Origin: Deltaproteobacteria bacterium
Lineage (GTDB): Bacteria; Desulfobacterota; Desulfobacteria; Desulfobacterales; C00003060
Assembly (NCBI GenBank): GCA_003647435.1
Contig: QMMV01000011.1
Coordinates: forward strand, 1 to 15,080
Direction of reading: 5' to 3'
DNA: 15,080 nt
A program made the translations under genes and the position numbers. The notes under the pieces are model-generated. The model did no database searches, was not told the origin of the DNA, and saw only the letters and a list, made by a program, of their open reading frames with translations. Shown one piece after another: positions 14,814-15,080 of this stretch (within the stretch, counting starts at the first letter, position 1; the number at the start of each line of letters is the position of its first letter).

Positions 14814-15011
14814 CGCTCGGTTACCTGCCTGCCTGCACGCAGCCGCTCGAGTTTGAGACGATTTGTAATCGGAGTGCCCATATGCAATGATGTTTTCAAA
14901 AACCTAAGCTGTTACAAAAAATCGTATCAGTTTAGCTGTTTCAAAAAACAGACACACTGAGCATACGGGCAATCCGGTATAGACCGCCTCAAACTCGAGC
15001 ATAACCGAGCG
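14814..15011. repeat. About 200-bp composite palindrome of two inverted family-1-like units
   Basis: Outer arms: 14814-14823 is a perfect 10-bp match to the reverse complement of 15002-15011, and 14845-14857 a perfect 13-bp match to that of 14988-15000. The left arm carries about 21 extra bases between these blocks. Inside, similarity continues through the sequences next to TGCCC to the centre near 14919, where CTAAGCTGTTAC and GTATCAGTTTAG face each other. The flank 15012-15080 shows nothing recognisable. Confidence 0.7.
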
Positions 15012-15080
15012 TAAAGAAAGAACAGCGCCTGGACGGTACAATAACATGAACTGGTTGCCAACATCAGTTAGGCTAAAGCA

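Noticed and set aside
14505..14899. Two minus-strand open frames (72 and 107 codons) upstream of hisD
   Set aside because: They run across the large foldback and repeat sequences. The translations show no domain, and no convincing ribosome site precedes them.
14370..15011. CRISPR array or integron attC sites
   Set aside because: The repeats are not evenly spaced, differ in orientation, and have no spacer pattern; no cas or integrase gene is nearby.

Overview
The window looks like chromosomal DNA of a Gram-negative bacterium, most likely a deltaproteobacterium (Desulfobacterota, sulfate-reducer type). Reasons: a PpiD/SurA-type periplasmic chaperone, an RlpA lipoprotein, GmhB for LPS heptose synthesis, LarB, a HisD of the style seen in that group, and moderate GC with repeat-rich intergenic regions. 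This placement is inference from gene content, not from a marker gene. No rRNA, tRNA, CRISPR array, transposase or phage gene was seen.

Layout. (1) 1-516: gene-free leader with a dispersed foldback repeat and a good sigma70 promoter. (2) 517-3481: ppiD-like and rlpA genes joined by a TAATG overlap, meeting the IHF-alpha-like gene tail to tail. (3) 3639-4985: gmhB convergent with larB. (4) 4986-5366: a cluster of palindromic repeats upstream of a PPC/DUF296 gene (5367-5822). (5) 5823-6068: inverted second copy of the leader repeat. (6) 6069-9801: likely operon of ilvE, a metallo-beta-lactamase-fold hydrolase, a Yip1-family membrane protein and a UDP-glucose pyrophosphorylase of the eukaryotic type, convergent with polX (9817-11550). 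(7) 11551-11976: gap with a degenerate palindromic repeat. (8) 11977-12819: PilZ gene convergent with an uncharacterised lipoprotein gene. (9) 12916-14217: hisD on the minus strand. (10) 14218-15080: gene-free, made largely of foldback elements.

The genes are mostly housekeeping: envelope protein folding and peptidoglycan remodelling (PpiD, RlpA), LPS and nucleotide-sugar supply (GmhB, UGPase), amino-acid synthesis (IlvE, HisD), DNA repair (PolX), nickel-cofactor synthesis (LarB) and c-di-GMP sensing (PilZ). I see no defence system, gene cluster for a secondary metabolite or mobile-element cargo. The unexplained content is intergenic. One family of palindromic repeats has two identical 66-bp copies 7.7 kb apart plus degenerate and half copies. 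A second family has inverted copies at 70-238 and 5878-6022. Two large foldbacks (14534-14809 and 14814-15011) sit side by side upstream of hisD.
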